From Marinithermofilum abyssi (GTDB lineage: Bacteria > Bacillota > Bacilli > Thermoactinomycetales > DSM-45169), in the NCBI RefSeq assembly GCF_014641195.1, contig NZ_BMHQ01000010.1:62001-126000 (forward strand): DNA of 64,000 bases, given 5' to 3'. The stretch's first letter is position 1. Every line of letters begins with the position of its first letter. The position numbers were made by a program, and so were the translations under genes. The notes below the pieces were generated by a model. The model was not told the origin of the DNA. It saw only the letters and a program-made list of their open reading frames with translations, and made no database searches. Of this stretch, positions 53,173 through 62,201 are shown in pieces.

Positions 53173-53340
53173 TCAAGAAGCCATTTTTCTGCATTCAACT
53201 GCACATTGCCGATAGACATCCGCGCATTTTTGGTAGTGATCATCCTTAAATTGGGCACATTCCTGTGTCACGCCTCGCAAATGGTCGCATATATACCACA
53301 GATTTGTTTGATGTACGTACTTTCGAGACATATACCGGGA
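53173..53340 (-). pseudogene. Csp/YhjQ-like (DUF326) four-helix cysteine protein, frameshifted fragment
   Basis: In one minus frame: YIKQICGIYATICEA then a stop; in another: QECAQFKDDHYQKCADVY, RQCAVECRKMAS then TGA. Joined, they give the C-terminal helices of the copper-storage-like DUF326 family with its CxxxC spacing. A frameshift around 53270 and the missing N-terminus show decay. Belongs to no intact neighbour. Confidence 0.65.
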
Positions 53341-53402
53341 GGCCATGGAGCAAATCTCCGCGCAGGAACCAGGTCAAAGCGACGGTTTCTTCCCCTGTCG
53401 AC

Positions 53403-55112
53403 TTACTCGGTCCACTTTTTTACTTTGTCATGGTGTTTTTCCACCCACTCTGCAGCCGCTGTTTCCGGCGCTTTCCCTTCCTCAATCATCAGCATGACCT
53501 CTTCCATGTCCTCTGGCGTCCAATAGAATCGGTCCATGATCTTGAAGGCTTTCGGATTTTCTTCTTTCAATCCCTTACGGACGATAGTGTGGATTTCTTC
53601 CTCTTGCCCAAATTCTTTCTTGGGGTCCTTCAAGAACTTGAGCTTCATCTTGGCGAACTTCCAATGGGGTTTCCAGCCGGTGACAACAATCGGCTTTCTG
53701 GATTTGTACGCTTTCGTTAGGGAAGCCGCCATTGCTGCGCTAGAGCTTTCCACCAACTCCATGTCTAGATCGTAGTCTTTGATTAGTTTCTCCGTCTGCT
53801 TCATCATGCTGGCCCCGGACTCGATGCCGATGATCTTGTGGTCAAACTGGCTCGGATTCTTCTTCAGATCGTAGATGGAATTCGCCTTTACATACTGTGG
53901 GACGACCAGACCCAATTTGGTTCCCTTCAGGTTGGAACCCAGATCGACGAACTGGCCCTTATATTTTTCCATGTAGGCTCGGTGTTGAGTTGGCAGCCAG
54001 GCGGCTGTCGTTCCATCCGCATCGCCGCTGGCCAATCCGGCGAACATCGGGCCGACATCCACTTCCTGCAGCTCAACCTTGAATCCTTCATTCTCCAAAA
54101 CTTTTTTCAATACGTAGGTGCTGGCCACTTCAGAATCCCAATTGACGTAAGTCAAGGTAATAGTTTGCTTGGCCCCCCCCTGCTTTTGTGCCAGGACGGA
54201 ACCGACTAGAGCGAGGACGAGCAAAAGACTAACCAGGCCCTTCCACCTGGAGCGGAAGCCCTTCTGTTGTGCAACCTTCGCTCCTTCATTACCACGGCCC
54301 AGGCTCTGAGTAATGCGGTCCAGCACGATAGCGATGATAACGATACAGAGACCGCCTTCAAAACCTTTCCCTACTTCCAGACGAGTGATCGCCTGCAATA
54401 CGACCGTACCCAAGCCCTTGGCGCCGATCATCGAGGCAATTACGACCATGGACAGGGAGAGCATGATCGTTTGGTTGATCCCTGCCAGGATGGTGGGTTT
54501 GGCCAGGGGCAATTGTACCTTGAACAGCTTCTGGGAGGGAGTGGATCCAAAAGCGTCCGCCGCTTCGATCAGGTCATCCCCCACCTGACGTATTCCGAGG
54601 CTGGTCAGGCGGATCGTCGGCGGCATCGCAAAGATGACCGAGGCGATGATCCCCGGAACCGCACCGAGGTTAAAGAAAAAGACAGCCGGAATTAGATAGA
54701 CGAAGGCTGGCATTGTCTGCATAAAGTCCAATATCGGGGTGATGATGTTTTGCGCTCTTTTGCTACGGGCTGCCAAGATTCCTAGGGGTAACCCGAAAAC
54801 GATGGAAATCATTGTCGCGGTCAGCACAAGGGAGATGGTCTCCGCGCTCTCGTTCCAGTAGCCTAGGTTATCAATCAGGAGTAATCCGACGAAAGTAAAG
54901 GCGGCGATTGACCAACGGCTGGCCAACAGCGTCAGGATCGCAAGTACCAGTGCGGTTACCACGGTCGGGAGAGAGGTGAGCATCGATTCGAAAAAGGCGA
55001 CTAGAGGTTCGATTATCGATGTAATGAAACCGAAGAAGGGGGCCAGATTATCCTGAAGCCAAGCTACCAACCCATCGACCCATTTCTCCAACGGGATCTT
55101 AGGAAGGTTCAT
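53403..55112 (-). CDS. opuA: Glycine betaine/proline-type ABC permease fused to substrate-binding protein
   Basis: 569 residues combining OpuAB and OpuAC functions. Residues 1-290: permease with about six helices and the EAA-like loop GDDLIEAADAFGSTPSQKLF. A further helix (WKGLVSLLLVLALVGSVLAQ) leads to the binding domain, residues about 320-569, with LTYVNWDSEVASTYVLKKVL, WLPTQHRAYMEKY and VVTGWKPHWKFA, the Trp-rich pattern of quaternary-amine binding proteins. Lactococcus OpuABC has the same fusion. The ATPase that should precede it is only a remnant (next entry), so transport requires another ATPase. Confidence 0.9.
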   Translation of the reverse strand: MNLPKIPLEKWVDGLVAWLQDNLAPFFGFITSIIEPLVAFFESMLTSLPTVVTALVLAILTLLASRWSIAAFTFVGLLLIDNLGYWNESAETISLVLTATMISIVFGLPLGILAARSKRAQNIITPILDFMQTMPAFVYLIPAVFFFNLGAVPGIIASVIFAMPPTIRLTSLGIRQVGDDLIEAADAFGSTPSQKLFKVQLPLAKPTILAGINQTIMLSLSMVVIASMIGAKGLGTVVLQAITRLEVGKGFEGGLCIVIIAIVLDRITQSLGRGNEGAKVAQQKGFRSRWKGLVSLLLVLALVGSVLAQKQGGAKQTITLTYVNWDSEVASTYVLKKVLENEGFKVELQEVDVGPMFAGLASGDADGTTAAWLPTQHRAYMEKYKGQFVDLGSNLKGTKLGLVVPQYVKANSIYDLKKNPSQFDHKIIGIESGASMMKQTEKLIKDYDLDMELVESSSAAMAASLTKAYKSRKPIVVTGWKPHWKFAKMKLKFLKDPKKEFGQEEEIHTIVRKGLKEENPKAFKIMDRFYWTPEDMEEVMLMIEEGKAPETAAAEWVEKHHDKVKKWTE

Positions 55113-55301
55113 ACTGATTCACTCCGTTTCCAGCGAGAGCGGCGAAAATGGCGCCTCGCACCACAACCCCGCGCAGTTTTCCCTTGTCGTCGACGACCGC
55201 CGCTGAGTGGGTGACTGTTTCTCAGCCATCTGCGGCAAGAGTTCACTTACCGGCGTATCCCTGTGTACTGCAACGACATCTTTGATCAATATATCTTCCA
55301 T
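55099..55301 (-). pseudogene. CBS-domain remnant of the OpuA ATPase, frameshifted
   Basis: From ATG 55301 (AAAGGAG upstream) the frame gives MEDILIKDVVAVHRDTPVSE, LLPQMAEK and then nonsense. The other frame continues VTHSAAVVDDKGKLRGVVVR, GAIFAALAGNGVNQYEPS and stops at 55099, overlapping the opuA start. A one-base loss in the A-run near 55217-55221 explains the shift. The nucleotide-binding domain of an OpuAA protein is absent altogether. Confidence 0.65.
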
Positions 55302-55516
55302 GTTTTCTCCTTTCTGTTCCTTTTTCGGCCGTTATACCCATTCATGAGCCGTCAATCTTCCCCGGACGTCCCATACTAGTATAGAGTGACTGACGCCGTT
55401 ATCGTATCTATCGGAGAAGGTAGTCTGGTTGGGTTCACCATCGGGAACAAGGGGGGTGTTTCCGTCATTACTTGCATGAAACGCTCCCAATACATCAAGG
55501 GGTACCGCCAGCCCAT

Positions 55517-55759
55517 TCAGTTGATCCAGACTTCCTGAACTTGGATGGGTGTCCCGCCGTTTTCCCAGAGCACTTTTAGGACTTCAAACCCTAGAGAGCC
55601 CGTCAATTTGGCAATAATAGCTGCTCTTGTCGTTCTGTCAACATCAAAAGCCACCTCTCCGACACCTTTATTGTAGTATAAAGGGAACGGGCCCTGTTTT
55701 CCATATCGATAAAGGAGGGTAATTCGTCGCGGATTAGGATTTTCATCGCAGAACGATTC
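55517..55759 (-). pseudogene. Unidentified ORF remnant
   Basis: 81 stop-free codons on the minus strand without a convincing start: RRITLLYRYGKQGPFPLYY, NKGVGEVAFDVDRTTRAAII, AKLTGSLGFEVLKVL, ending QVQEVWIN and TGA. Composition and amphipathic pattern look like real protein. An internal GTG at 55654 with AAAGGTG eight bases before could still start a 45-residue product. Family unknown. The rest of the 55302-55956 gap shows nothing. Confidence 0.4.
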
Positions 55760-55956
55760 TTAGCGATGCGATCCGGCGCAGAATGGATGGTTCCCGTGCT
55801 CCCTCAAGAAAATAAGAGGATTCACATATTCTCTTCCAATCTCCGTTTTTTGAGGGACAAACGAATTTCCTTGGCTGTTGAATGTTGAAGGAAAGGGTAG
55901 ATTTGCCTGGGGCTATTTACCCCACTATTCCATTTCTGAAAAAGGAGACCTGCTTT

Positions 55957-58587
55957 ATGAAGTCTTATGTCCTGTTTTTTGATGAAGTGGACCGTTCCAG
56001 TCTTCCTTATGTCGGGGGAAAGGGAGCCAATCTGGGTGAACTGAGTAAGACAGGCTTTCCGGTACCAGGTGGATTCTGTGTGACGACACACGCGTATCAA
56101 GACTTTATCGCCACCAGTCCCAAAATGGATTCTTTATTAGATGAACTCAATGCAATGAACCCGGATGATTTAAGTCAATTGCGGAAGTTAGGAGAGCGTA
56201 TTCGCACTCATTTACAACAATTGGAGATCCCCTTCCAGTTGAGAAATGAAATCTTTCATGCCTGGGAATCGGTGGGGAAAGAGTATGCTTATGCCGTCCG
56301 TTCCAGTGCAACAGCTGAAGATCTACCTACCGCTTCTTTCGCTGGACAGCAGGATACCTATTTGAACATTAAGGGGCAAGATGGACTGATTCAACATATT
56401 CGGAAATGTTGGTCATCTTTGTTTACAGATCGTGCCATTTCCTATCGAGCGAAAAATGGGTTCGATCATCGTCAAGTCTATTTGTCTGTCGTGGTCCAAC
56501 GGATGGTGAATCCGGAAATATCGGGGATTTTATTTACCGCTGATCCTGTGAATGGGAATCGCAAGGTTGTTTCCATTGACGCCAGTTTCGGATTGGGAGA
56601 AGCCATTGTATCCGGAATAGTGTCGGCGGATTTGTATAAAGTGAAAGACGGTCAATTCATTCACAAGAACATATCGGAAAAGAAAATCGCGATATATTCA
56701 ATACCTGAGGGAGGGACAGTGAAAAAAGAGTTGCCTCTGGATCAACAGACCAAACAAGCTCTGACGGACAGCCAAATTTTGCGCTTGGCTGAGCTGGGAA
56801 AAAGAATCGAGAAGCATTTTGGCTCTCCACAAGATATTGAGTTCTGTATTGAAAACGGAAAGATCTTTGTGGTGCAAAGCCGGCCGATCACGTCGCTGTA
56901 TCCTCTGCCCGACATTCCGCAAGATCCGCTTCGTGTCATGTTCTCATTCGGCCATGTACAAATGATGACAGATGCCATGAAACCGCTGGGGCTTTCGGTC
57001 TTACGAACCATTTTTCCGAAAAAGGTTTTATTCGAAGCAGGAGGACGTCTTTTTGTTGATCCCACGGAAGTGCTTCGAACCAAGCCGGGAAGAAAAATAC
57101 TGCCCAAAGCTTTTCATCATTTAGTTGATGAAGGGCTCAGCCGTGCCATCAGTGAAGTCATTCAGCGACCTGAGTTTCTCCAAGTTCCTCCTAAACCGGG
57201 TTTCGTTAAGTCAGCGCGTCGGTTCATGGCCCCCATCATAAAAGAGGTGTGGAACAATCTTGTCAAGCGTGACCCGAAATTAGCGAAAAGCATAGTTGAA
57301 AGCTTTATGCAGAAAAAGTGGACAGAGGTTCGTGAAAAATTGCAGGGTGTAAGCGGGGCCGGACGCCTGAAAGCCGTTCAAGATCAATTAAGCATTTTGG
57401 GAAGGGATGTGTTACAGAACCTCTTTCCTTACGTCATTTGTTTCCCGATTTCATTCCTCTTGTTAAGGAAAGCGCTTATTCGTTGGATCGGGGATGAGAA
57501 AGAACTGTATCAGTTAAATAAATCTCTCCCTGGAAATATCACCAGCGAAATGGGCCTACAGATTGGCGATTTGGCCGATCTGGTTCGCGAACTGCCTGAA
57601 GTGGAAGAGTATCTGAAACATGCAGATGACCAGACCTTCTATGAAGGGCTCTTCAACGTTTATGGAGGGGAGAGGTTTAAACGAGCTTTTGAAGAATTTA
57701 TCGCCAAATACGGACATAGATGCCCGGGTGAAATTGACCTGACGAGGCCTCGCTGGCGTGTGGTACCTGCCCAACTGGTTCCTGCCATCCTGGGACATAT
57801 GCGCAGCGTGAAGCCGGGAGAACATCGACAAAAATTCATCCAAGGAGAACAGGAAGCCCAAGAAGCTGCGCGACGGATTCTGGATCATGTGGGACGGGGC
57901 AGTTTTAAGTCCAAATGGATTAAACGTCTGATGGAGGTATATCGCCATATGGGCGGGCTTCGGGAGCACCCCAAATATCTGTTAACAATGATTTTGGATG
58001 AATGCAAAAAAGCCATTATGACCGAAGCGGAGGGACTGGTAAAGAAAGGGGTTCTACAGCAGTCAGAAGATGTCTTTTTCTTGACTCTTGACGAGTTGAT
58101 TCAACTCTCCAAAGAGGAGTTTAAACAAGATGTTTTCTCATTGGTTGCTGACCGCAAAGAAAAATATGAATGGCACCATACATTGAACCCACCCAGAGTG
58201 ATGACAAGTGAAGGAGAGATGGTAACGGGTTCTCCTAGAAAAGGAGAGTTTCCCCAAGGAGCGCTTGTTGGAACACCGGCTTCTGCCGGAGTGGTAGAAG
58301 GAAAGGCCCGGAGCGTCCTGAAACCGGAAGAAGCCCATCTCAATGAGGGGGAAATTCTCGTTGCTCCTCATACCGATCCCGGTTGGACCCCTTTGTTTCA
58401 ATCAGCCAAAGCATTGGTTACAGAGGTGGGCGGACTGATGACACACGGTGCCGTTGTGGCCCGTGAATACGGTATCCCGGCTGTGGTGGGCGTGGATGAT
58501 GCGACCAAGAAAATCAAAGACGGGCAGATGATTCGCTTGGATGGAAGCCAAGGAGTTGTGGAAATTTTAAGTGATGAAAAAAAGTAA
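55957..58587 (+). CDS. PEP synthase / rifampicin phosphotransferase-like enzyme
   Basis: 876 residues in three parts: an N-terminal ATP-grasp domain (VGGKGANLGELSKTGFPVPG, AVRSSATAEDLPTASFAGQQ, VQRMVNPEISGILFTADPVN, IEFCIENGKIFVVQSRP), a long middle domain (about 350-770), and a swivelling His domain (VTEVGGLMTHGAVVAREYGI, phospho-histidine in THG). Length and the MTHGAVVARE motif fit the rifampicin phosphotransferase (RPH)/YvkC branch better than classical PpsA, which has CHAAIIARE. ATG 55957 follows AAAGGAGA. Whether the substrate is rifampicin, pyruvate or another molecule is undecided. Confidence 0.85.
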   Translation: MKSYVLFFDEVDRSSLPYVGGKGANLGELSKTGFPVPGGFCVTTHAYQDFIATSPKMDSLLDELNAMNPDDLSQLRKLGERIRTHLQQLEIPFQLRNEIFHAWESVGKEYAYAVRSSATAEDLPTASFAGQQDTYLNIKGQDGLIQHIRKCWSSLFTDRAISYRAKNGFDHRQVYLSVVVQRMVNPEISGILFTADPVNGNRKVVSIDASFGLGEAIVSGIVSADLYKVKDGQFIHKNISEKKIAIYSIPEGGTVKKELPLDQQTKQALTDSQILRLAELGKRIEKHFGSPQDIEFCIENGKIFVVQSRPITSLYPLPDIPQDPLRVMFSFGHVQMMTDAMKPLGLSVLRTIFPKKVLFEAGGRLFVDPTEVLRTKPGRKILPKAFHHLVDEGLSRAISEVIQRPEFLQVPPKPGFVKSARRFMAPIIKEVWNNLVKRDPKLAKSIVESFMQKKWTEVREKLQGVSGAGRLKAVQDQLSILGRDVLQNLFPYVICFPISFLLLRKALIRWIGDEKELYQLNKSLPGNITSEMGLQIGDLADLVRELPEVEEYLKHADDQTFYEGLFNVYGGERFKRAFEEFIAKYGHRCPGEIDLTRPRWRVVPAQLVPAILGHMRSVKPGEHRQKFIQGEQEAQEAARRILDHVGRGSFKSKWIKRLMEVYRHMGGLREHPKYLLTMILDECKKAIMTEAEGLVKKGVLQQSEDVFFLTLDELIQLSKEEFKQDVFSLVADRKEKYEWHHTLNPPRVMTSEGEMVTGSPRKGEFPQGALVGTPASAGVVEGKARSVLKPEEAHLNEGEILVAPHTDPGWTPLFQSAKALVTEVGGLMTHGAVVAREYGIPAVVGVDDATKKIKDGQMIRLDGSQGVVEILSDEKK

Positions 58588-58650
58588 GCGTTCGACTCAC
58601 GGGAATTCTATTGGGGGCGGCGGCGAACATGATGATGCAAACCGTTGTAA

Positions 58651-58752
58651 GCGTTTTATGAGACGCTCAAAGCGAAAGGGATCAACTGTGGCATCCGTCG
58701 GGAGCATGTCAGAGACCTTGATGCTGCCTGTGGACAGTTACGAAGCAAATAA
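58651..58752 (+). pseudogene. RlmN-like C-terminal fragment
   Basis: 33 codons read [33 protein letters not shown], then TAA. This matches the end of the 23S rRNA/tRNA methyltransferase RlmN ([15 protein letters not shown]). A stop at 58648 and a frame change before it show that the rest of the gene is lost. Confidence 0.6.
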
Positions 58753-58801
58753 ATCAAAAAATGCCACCCTTCGTTAGGTTACTTAGTTCGTAAACTTCAC
58801 T

Positions 58802-58860
58802 CCCCTTTACACGGAACGGAAAGATCAACCGCTAACCGTGTAAAGGGGTTCTTTATTTTT
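58802..58860 (+). terminator. Terminator before the tetR operon
   Basis: 13-bp stem CCCCTTTACACGG / CCGTGTAAAGGGG, 21-nt loop, then TTCTTTATTTTTT. Confidence 0.88.
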
Positions 58861-58904
58861 TGGCATAGCGCAATCAATGAGTGGGGACACAAGCATGCTA
58901 TCTA

Positions 58905-58933
58905 TTGACCAGAGTGGTCGATAGGAGTATACT
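58905..58933 (+). promoter_or_regulatory. Sigma-A promoter of the tetR-ABC operon
   Basis: TTGACC, 17 bases, TATACT. Near-consensus; the -35 overlaps a palindrome. Confidence 0.82.
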
Positions 58934-58953
58934 GAAATAGACCGATGTGGTCT
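58907..58953 (+). promoter_or_regulatory. Two palindromic operator candidates
   Basis: GACCA-gag-TGGTC at 58907-58919 and AGACC-gatgt-GGTCT at 58939-58953. They share the half-site GACC and flank the -10, an arrangement suited to autorepression by the TetR protein encoded just downstream. Confidence 0.65.
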
Positions 58954-58974
58954 ACCTGTTTTTTCAAGGAGGGA

Positions 58975-59604
58975 TTGGCGATTACCAAGACATTTTCTCA
59001 ATTAGAGCCCTCAAAACAACAGAGAATTATCAATGCGGCACTGGCAGAATTTGCAGAGTATGGCTATGAGCAGGCTTCAACAAATCGAATCGTAAGGGAA
59101 GCTGGGATAGGTAAAGGCATGCTTTTTTACTATTTCAACAGTAAAAAAGAGCTGTATCACTATTTAATTGACTATGGTTTAGATTTCCTTATCAATGAGT
59201 ACCTTAGCCTTATTGATGACCATGAACCAGATTTCATTGAAAGATACAAACAAGCCGCGCGAATCAAAATGAAAGCCTATGCTAAGAACCCTCATGTTTT
59301 TCATTTTTTAGGGAGCATCTTGCTTAATCAAGAGGTTGAATTACCTGACGATTTAGCAAAACGGCTTGCAGAAATAAAAAAACTGGGTCACTCCAAGATA
59401 TACGACCATATTGATCAAACGTTATTTAGAAATGATGTGGATGCTGACAAAGTGTTTAAGATTATTCGTTGGGCCATGGAAGGGTATGAGAAAGAGCTGC
59501 TGGACCGTCTTAAAGGTCAGAAGCTTTCATCCATCGACTTCAAGCCTTACTGGGATGAATTTTATGAATATCTGGATATATTAAAAACGAGTTTTTATAA
59601 ATAA
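58975..59604 (+). CDS. TetR family regulator
   Basis: About 209 residues. N-terminal helix-turn-helix: QQRIINAALAEFAEYGYEQA, STNRIVREAGIGKGMLFYYF, SKKELYHYLIDYG. The C-terminal ligand domain is typical in length. The start is unclear: TTG 58975 lies only two bases from AGGAGG, ATT 58981 (ITKTFSQ) would be better spaced, and ATG 58945 has no site. It probably represses its own operon, which encodes an ABC exporter. Confidence 0.88.
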   Translation: MAITKTFSQLEPSKQQRIINAALAEFAEYGYEQASTNRIVREAGIGKGMLFYYFNSKKELYHYLIDYGLDFLINEYLSLIDDHEPDFIERYKQAARIKMKAYAKNPHVFHFLGSILLNQEVELPDDLAKRLAEIKKLGHSKIYDHIDQTLFRNDVDADKVFKIIRWAMEGYEKELLDRLKGQKLSSIDFKPYWDEFYEYLDILKTSFYK

Positions 59605-59618
59605 GGGGAGGGTTGACT

Positions 59619-60536
59619 GTGGCAATCTTAGAAGCCCGTCGCTTAACAAAGAAATTTGGTCATATTACCGCCTTAGATGGTGTGGACTTAGAAGTGAACG
59701 AAGGGGAAATTTATGGTTTTATCGGGCCAAACGGTGCGGGAAAATCGACAACGATCCGTATATTGCTTGGGATCATCAAAGCGGATGGGGGTGAAGCCAA
59801 CATATTCGGCAAAGATGTTTGGCAAGATGCTGTTGATATTCATAAGCGCATTGCCTATGTGCCAGGGGATGTCAATTTATGGCCCAATCTTACAGGGGGG
59901 GAGGTAATCGATTTATTTGTCAAGTTACGTGGAACGAAAAACAAGAGTCGCCGGGATGAACTCATTCAAAAATTCGACTTGGATCCATCTAAAAAATGCC
60001 ATGCGTATTCGAAAGGGAACCGGCAAAAAGTGGCTTTAGTTGCGGCATTTTCAGCGGATGCGGACCTGTATATTTTAGATGAACCAACATCCGGTCTGGA
60101 TCCACTGATGGAAAGAGTGTTTCAGGAGTGTGTCATGGATGTAAAAAGAGAAGGTAAAAGTGTATTGCTTTCAAGTCACATTTTATCTGAGGTTGAAAAA
60201 TTATGTGACAAAGTTGGTATTATCAGAAAAGGAAAAATCATTGAGACGGGAACGTTAAGCGAACTCCGCCACTTGACGCGCACAAATTTGCTTGTGGAGA
60301 CGAAGCAGCCCATTAAGTCTCTGGGTGAGTTAAAAGGTGTGTATGATATTACGGCACAAGGTCAGGCCGTTAAGTTCCAAGTCGATACGGAGGAATTGGA
60401 CAGTGTCATAAGATATGTAAGTCAGTTTGGAGTGATCAGATTAGAAAGTGCGCCACCAACGCTTGAAGATTTATTTATGCGCTATTACGAAGGAGAGGCG
60501 CATGCTGAACGGGCAGGAGCGGGAGGTGCGTCATAA
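59619..60536 (+). CDS. ABC transporter ATP-binding protein
   Basis: 305 residues. Walker A GPNGAGKSTTIR, Walker B LYILDEPTSGLDP and H-loop SHILSEVEKL are intact; the signature is YSKGNRQKV, as in DrrA/YxlF-type exporters. GTG 59619 is six bases from GGAGGG; the in-frame TTG at 59613 touches that site. Paired with the permease, whose start overlaps its stop by one base. Confidence 0.93.
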   Translation: MAILEARRLTKKFGHITALDGVDLEVNEGEIYGFIGPNGAGKSTTIRILLGIIKADGGEANIFGKDVWQDAVDIHKRIAYVPGDVNLWPNLTGGEVIDLFVKLRGTKNKSRRDELIQKFDLDPSKKCHAYSKGNRQKVALVAAFSADADLYILDEPTSGLDPLMERVFQECVMDVKREGKSVLLSSHILSEVEKLCDKVGIIRKGKIIETGTLSELRHLTRTNLLVETKQPIKSLGELKGVYDITAQGQAVKFQVDTEELDSVIRYVSQFGVIRLESAPPTLEDLFMRYYEGEAHAERAGAGGAS

Positions 60537-62140
60537 TGTCCAAACAATTATATGCGCATACGGAGAGGCTGTCTCGGTTTATCATCCGGCGAGACCGGAT
60601 TCGTATCCCCATATGGTTATTCTCCTTAACCATCGCGTCTGTTGCCACTGCGCTAGCGCTTGCGAATCTGTATCCTAACCAAGAAGAACGTCAGGCCATT
60701 GCTAAAACAATGATCAATCCGGCGACAACAGCTATCGTCGGTCCCGGTTACGGATTGGATCATTATACATTGGGCGCGATGATGGCCCATCAAATGTTAG
60801 GGATTACTGCTTTCGTTGTCGGCATTATGAGTATTTTACTCGTCGTGCGCCATACGCGTGCGGATGAAGAACATGGTCGGATTGAAATCATTCGGTCATT
60901 GCCGACGGGACGTCTATCCCATTTGACGGCCACGATTTTGGTCGTATGTGGGGTTAATGTGCTGCTGGCATTCATGCATGGCTTTGGTTTATATCTGTTG
61001 AATATTGAAAGTATGGATCTTGAAGGATCACTATTATATGGGGCTGCTTTAGGGGCGACTGGCCTATTCTTTACAGCGATTGGGGCGTTTTTTGCACAGC
61101 TGTCTGACAGTTCGCGTGGCACGATTGGCTTGTCATTTGCCGTGCTGGGTCTCGCGTATTTGATACGTGCGGTTGGTGATGTGAGTAACCAGACGCTTTC
61201 ATGGTTTTCACCGTTTGGCTGGGTACAAGGGACAGAAGTCTATGTCAATAATTACTGGTGGCCAATCTTTTTGACAGTCGGGATTGCATTCGTATTTATT
61301 ATTTTGGCCCTTTATTTAAATGTGAGACGTGATTTGGAATCTGGATTTTTACCTTCCAAACCCGGCAGGAAGCACGCATCGTCATTTTTGCTCAGTCCGT
61401 TGGGTCTCAATTTACGGCTACAGCGCACCGGGTTATTGGCTTGGTCGATTGGTTTGTTTGTATTCGGTGCGACATATGGGTCCGTGTTAGGCGATACAGA
61501 GTCATTTTTTGAAGAGGTAGAAATCATGCAAGAGCTGTTGAGGCCAAAGGAAGGGGTTTCTTTAACCGAACAATTTTTAACCTTGTTGATGACGATTATT
61601 TCAATGGTATGTACCATTCCAGCGCTGATGGCCATGTTTAAGTTGAAAGGGGAAGAGAAAAACAACCGAACCGAGCATGTATTAGCCCGCGCGGTGTCTC
61701 GAACACACCTCATGAGCAGCTACTTTATCATTTCGTTGGTCAGCGGATTCGTCATGCTCTCCATTGCGGCGCTGGGGATGGGGATTGCCGCAACAACCGC
61801 CATGGATAACGGCATCGCGTTGAGTATGTTTATGAAAGCCGCATGGGTTTATTTGCCGGCGATATGCGTGATGATTGGAATTGCCGTGTTCTTGATCGGG
61901 GTGGCCCCAAAGTTGACTGGTTTAACCTGGCTATATTTGGTTTATTCCTATGTCGTCGTGTATTTAGGCGGATTGTTCCAATTTCCAGATTGGATGGCTA
62001 AGCTCTCTCCCTACGGTCATATTCCGAAATGGCCAATTGAAGACATGGCATTTACCCCGGTTGCCATGCTGACAATGATAGCGCTTGTGTTGATCGGCAG
62101 TGGATATATTGGATACAACAAACGGGATATTGCAGGATAA
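60536..62140 (+). CDS. ABC transporter permease (ABC-2 type exporter)
   Basis: 534 residues with about twelve membrane helices in two similar halves, as in the large Bacillus multidrug-type ABC-2 permeases. A short basic N-terminus (RLSRFIIRRDRIRIPIW) leads into the first helix; a charged loop DADEEHGRIEIIRSLP-like segment (RADEEHGRIEIIRSLPTGR) and its second-half counterpart (KGEEKNNRTEHVLARAVSR) precede helix groups. ATG 60536. With the TetR and ATPase genes it forms a probable drug-inducible efflux operon. Confidence 0.9.
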   Translation: MSKQLYAHTERLSRFIIRRDRIRIPIWLFSLTIASVATALALANLYPNQEERQAIAKTMINPATTAIVGPGYGLDHYTLGAMMAHQMLGITAFVVGIMSILLVVRHTRADEEHGRIEIIRSLPTGRLSHLTATILVVCGVNVLLAFMHGFGLYLLNIESMDLEGSLLYGAALGATGLFFTAIGAFFAQLSDSSRGTIGLSFAVLGLAYLIRAVGDVSNQTLSWFSPFGWVQGTEVYVNNYWWPIFLTVGIAFVFIILALYLNVRRDLESGFLPSKPGRKHASSFLLSPLGLNLRLQRTGLLAWSIGLFVFGATYGSVLGDTESFFEEVEIMQELLRPKEGVSLTEQFLTLLMTIISMVCTIPALMAMFKLKGEEKNNRTEHVLARAVSRTHLMSSYFIISLVSGFVMLSIAALGMGIAATTAMDNGIALSMFMKAAWVYLPAICVMIGIAVFLIGVAPKLTGLTWLYLVYSYVVVYLGGLFQFPDWMAKLSPYGHIPKWPIEDMAFTPVAMLTMIALVLIGSGYIGYNKRDIAG

Positions 62141-62147
62141 ATGAAAT

Positions 62148-62172
62148 AACCTCCAGCGATTCGCTGGAGGTT
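62148..62172. terminator. Bidirectional terminator between ABC permease and PTS gene
   Basis: AACCTCCAGCGA / TCGCTGGAGGTT, 12-bp perfect stem with a one-base loop centre; convergent genes on both sides. Confidence 0.8.
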
Positions 62173-62201
62173 TACCTTTGGGGTTACACCAGCATGACCC
62201 G

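Noticed and set aside
53076..53258. 60-codon minus-strand frame
   Set aside because: Different frame from the Csp-like remnant; runs through the terminator hairpin; no family match.
58571..58777. 68-codon frame starting inside the PEP-synthase-like gene
   Set aside because: Composition is not protein-like and another frame carries the RlmN-like fragment.
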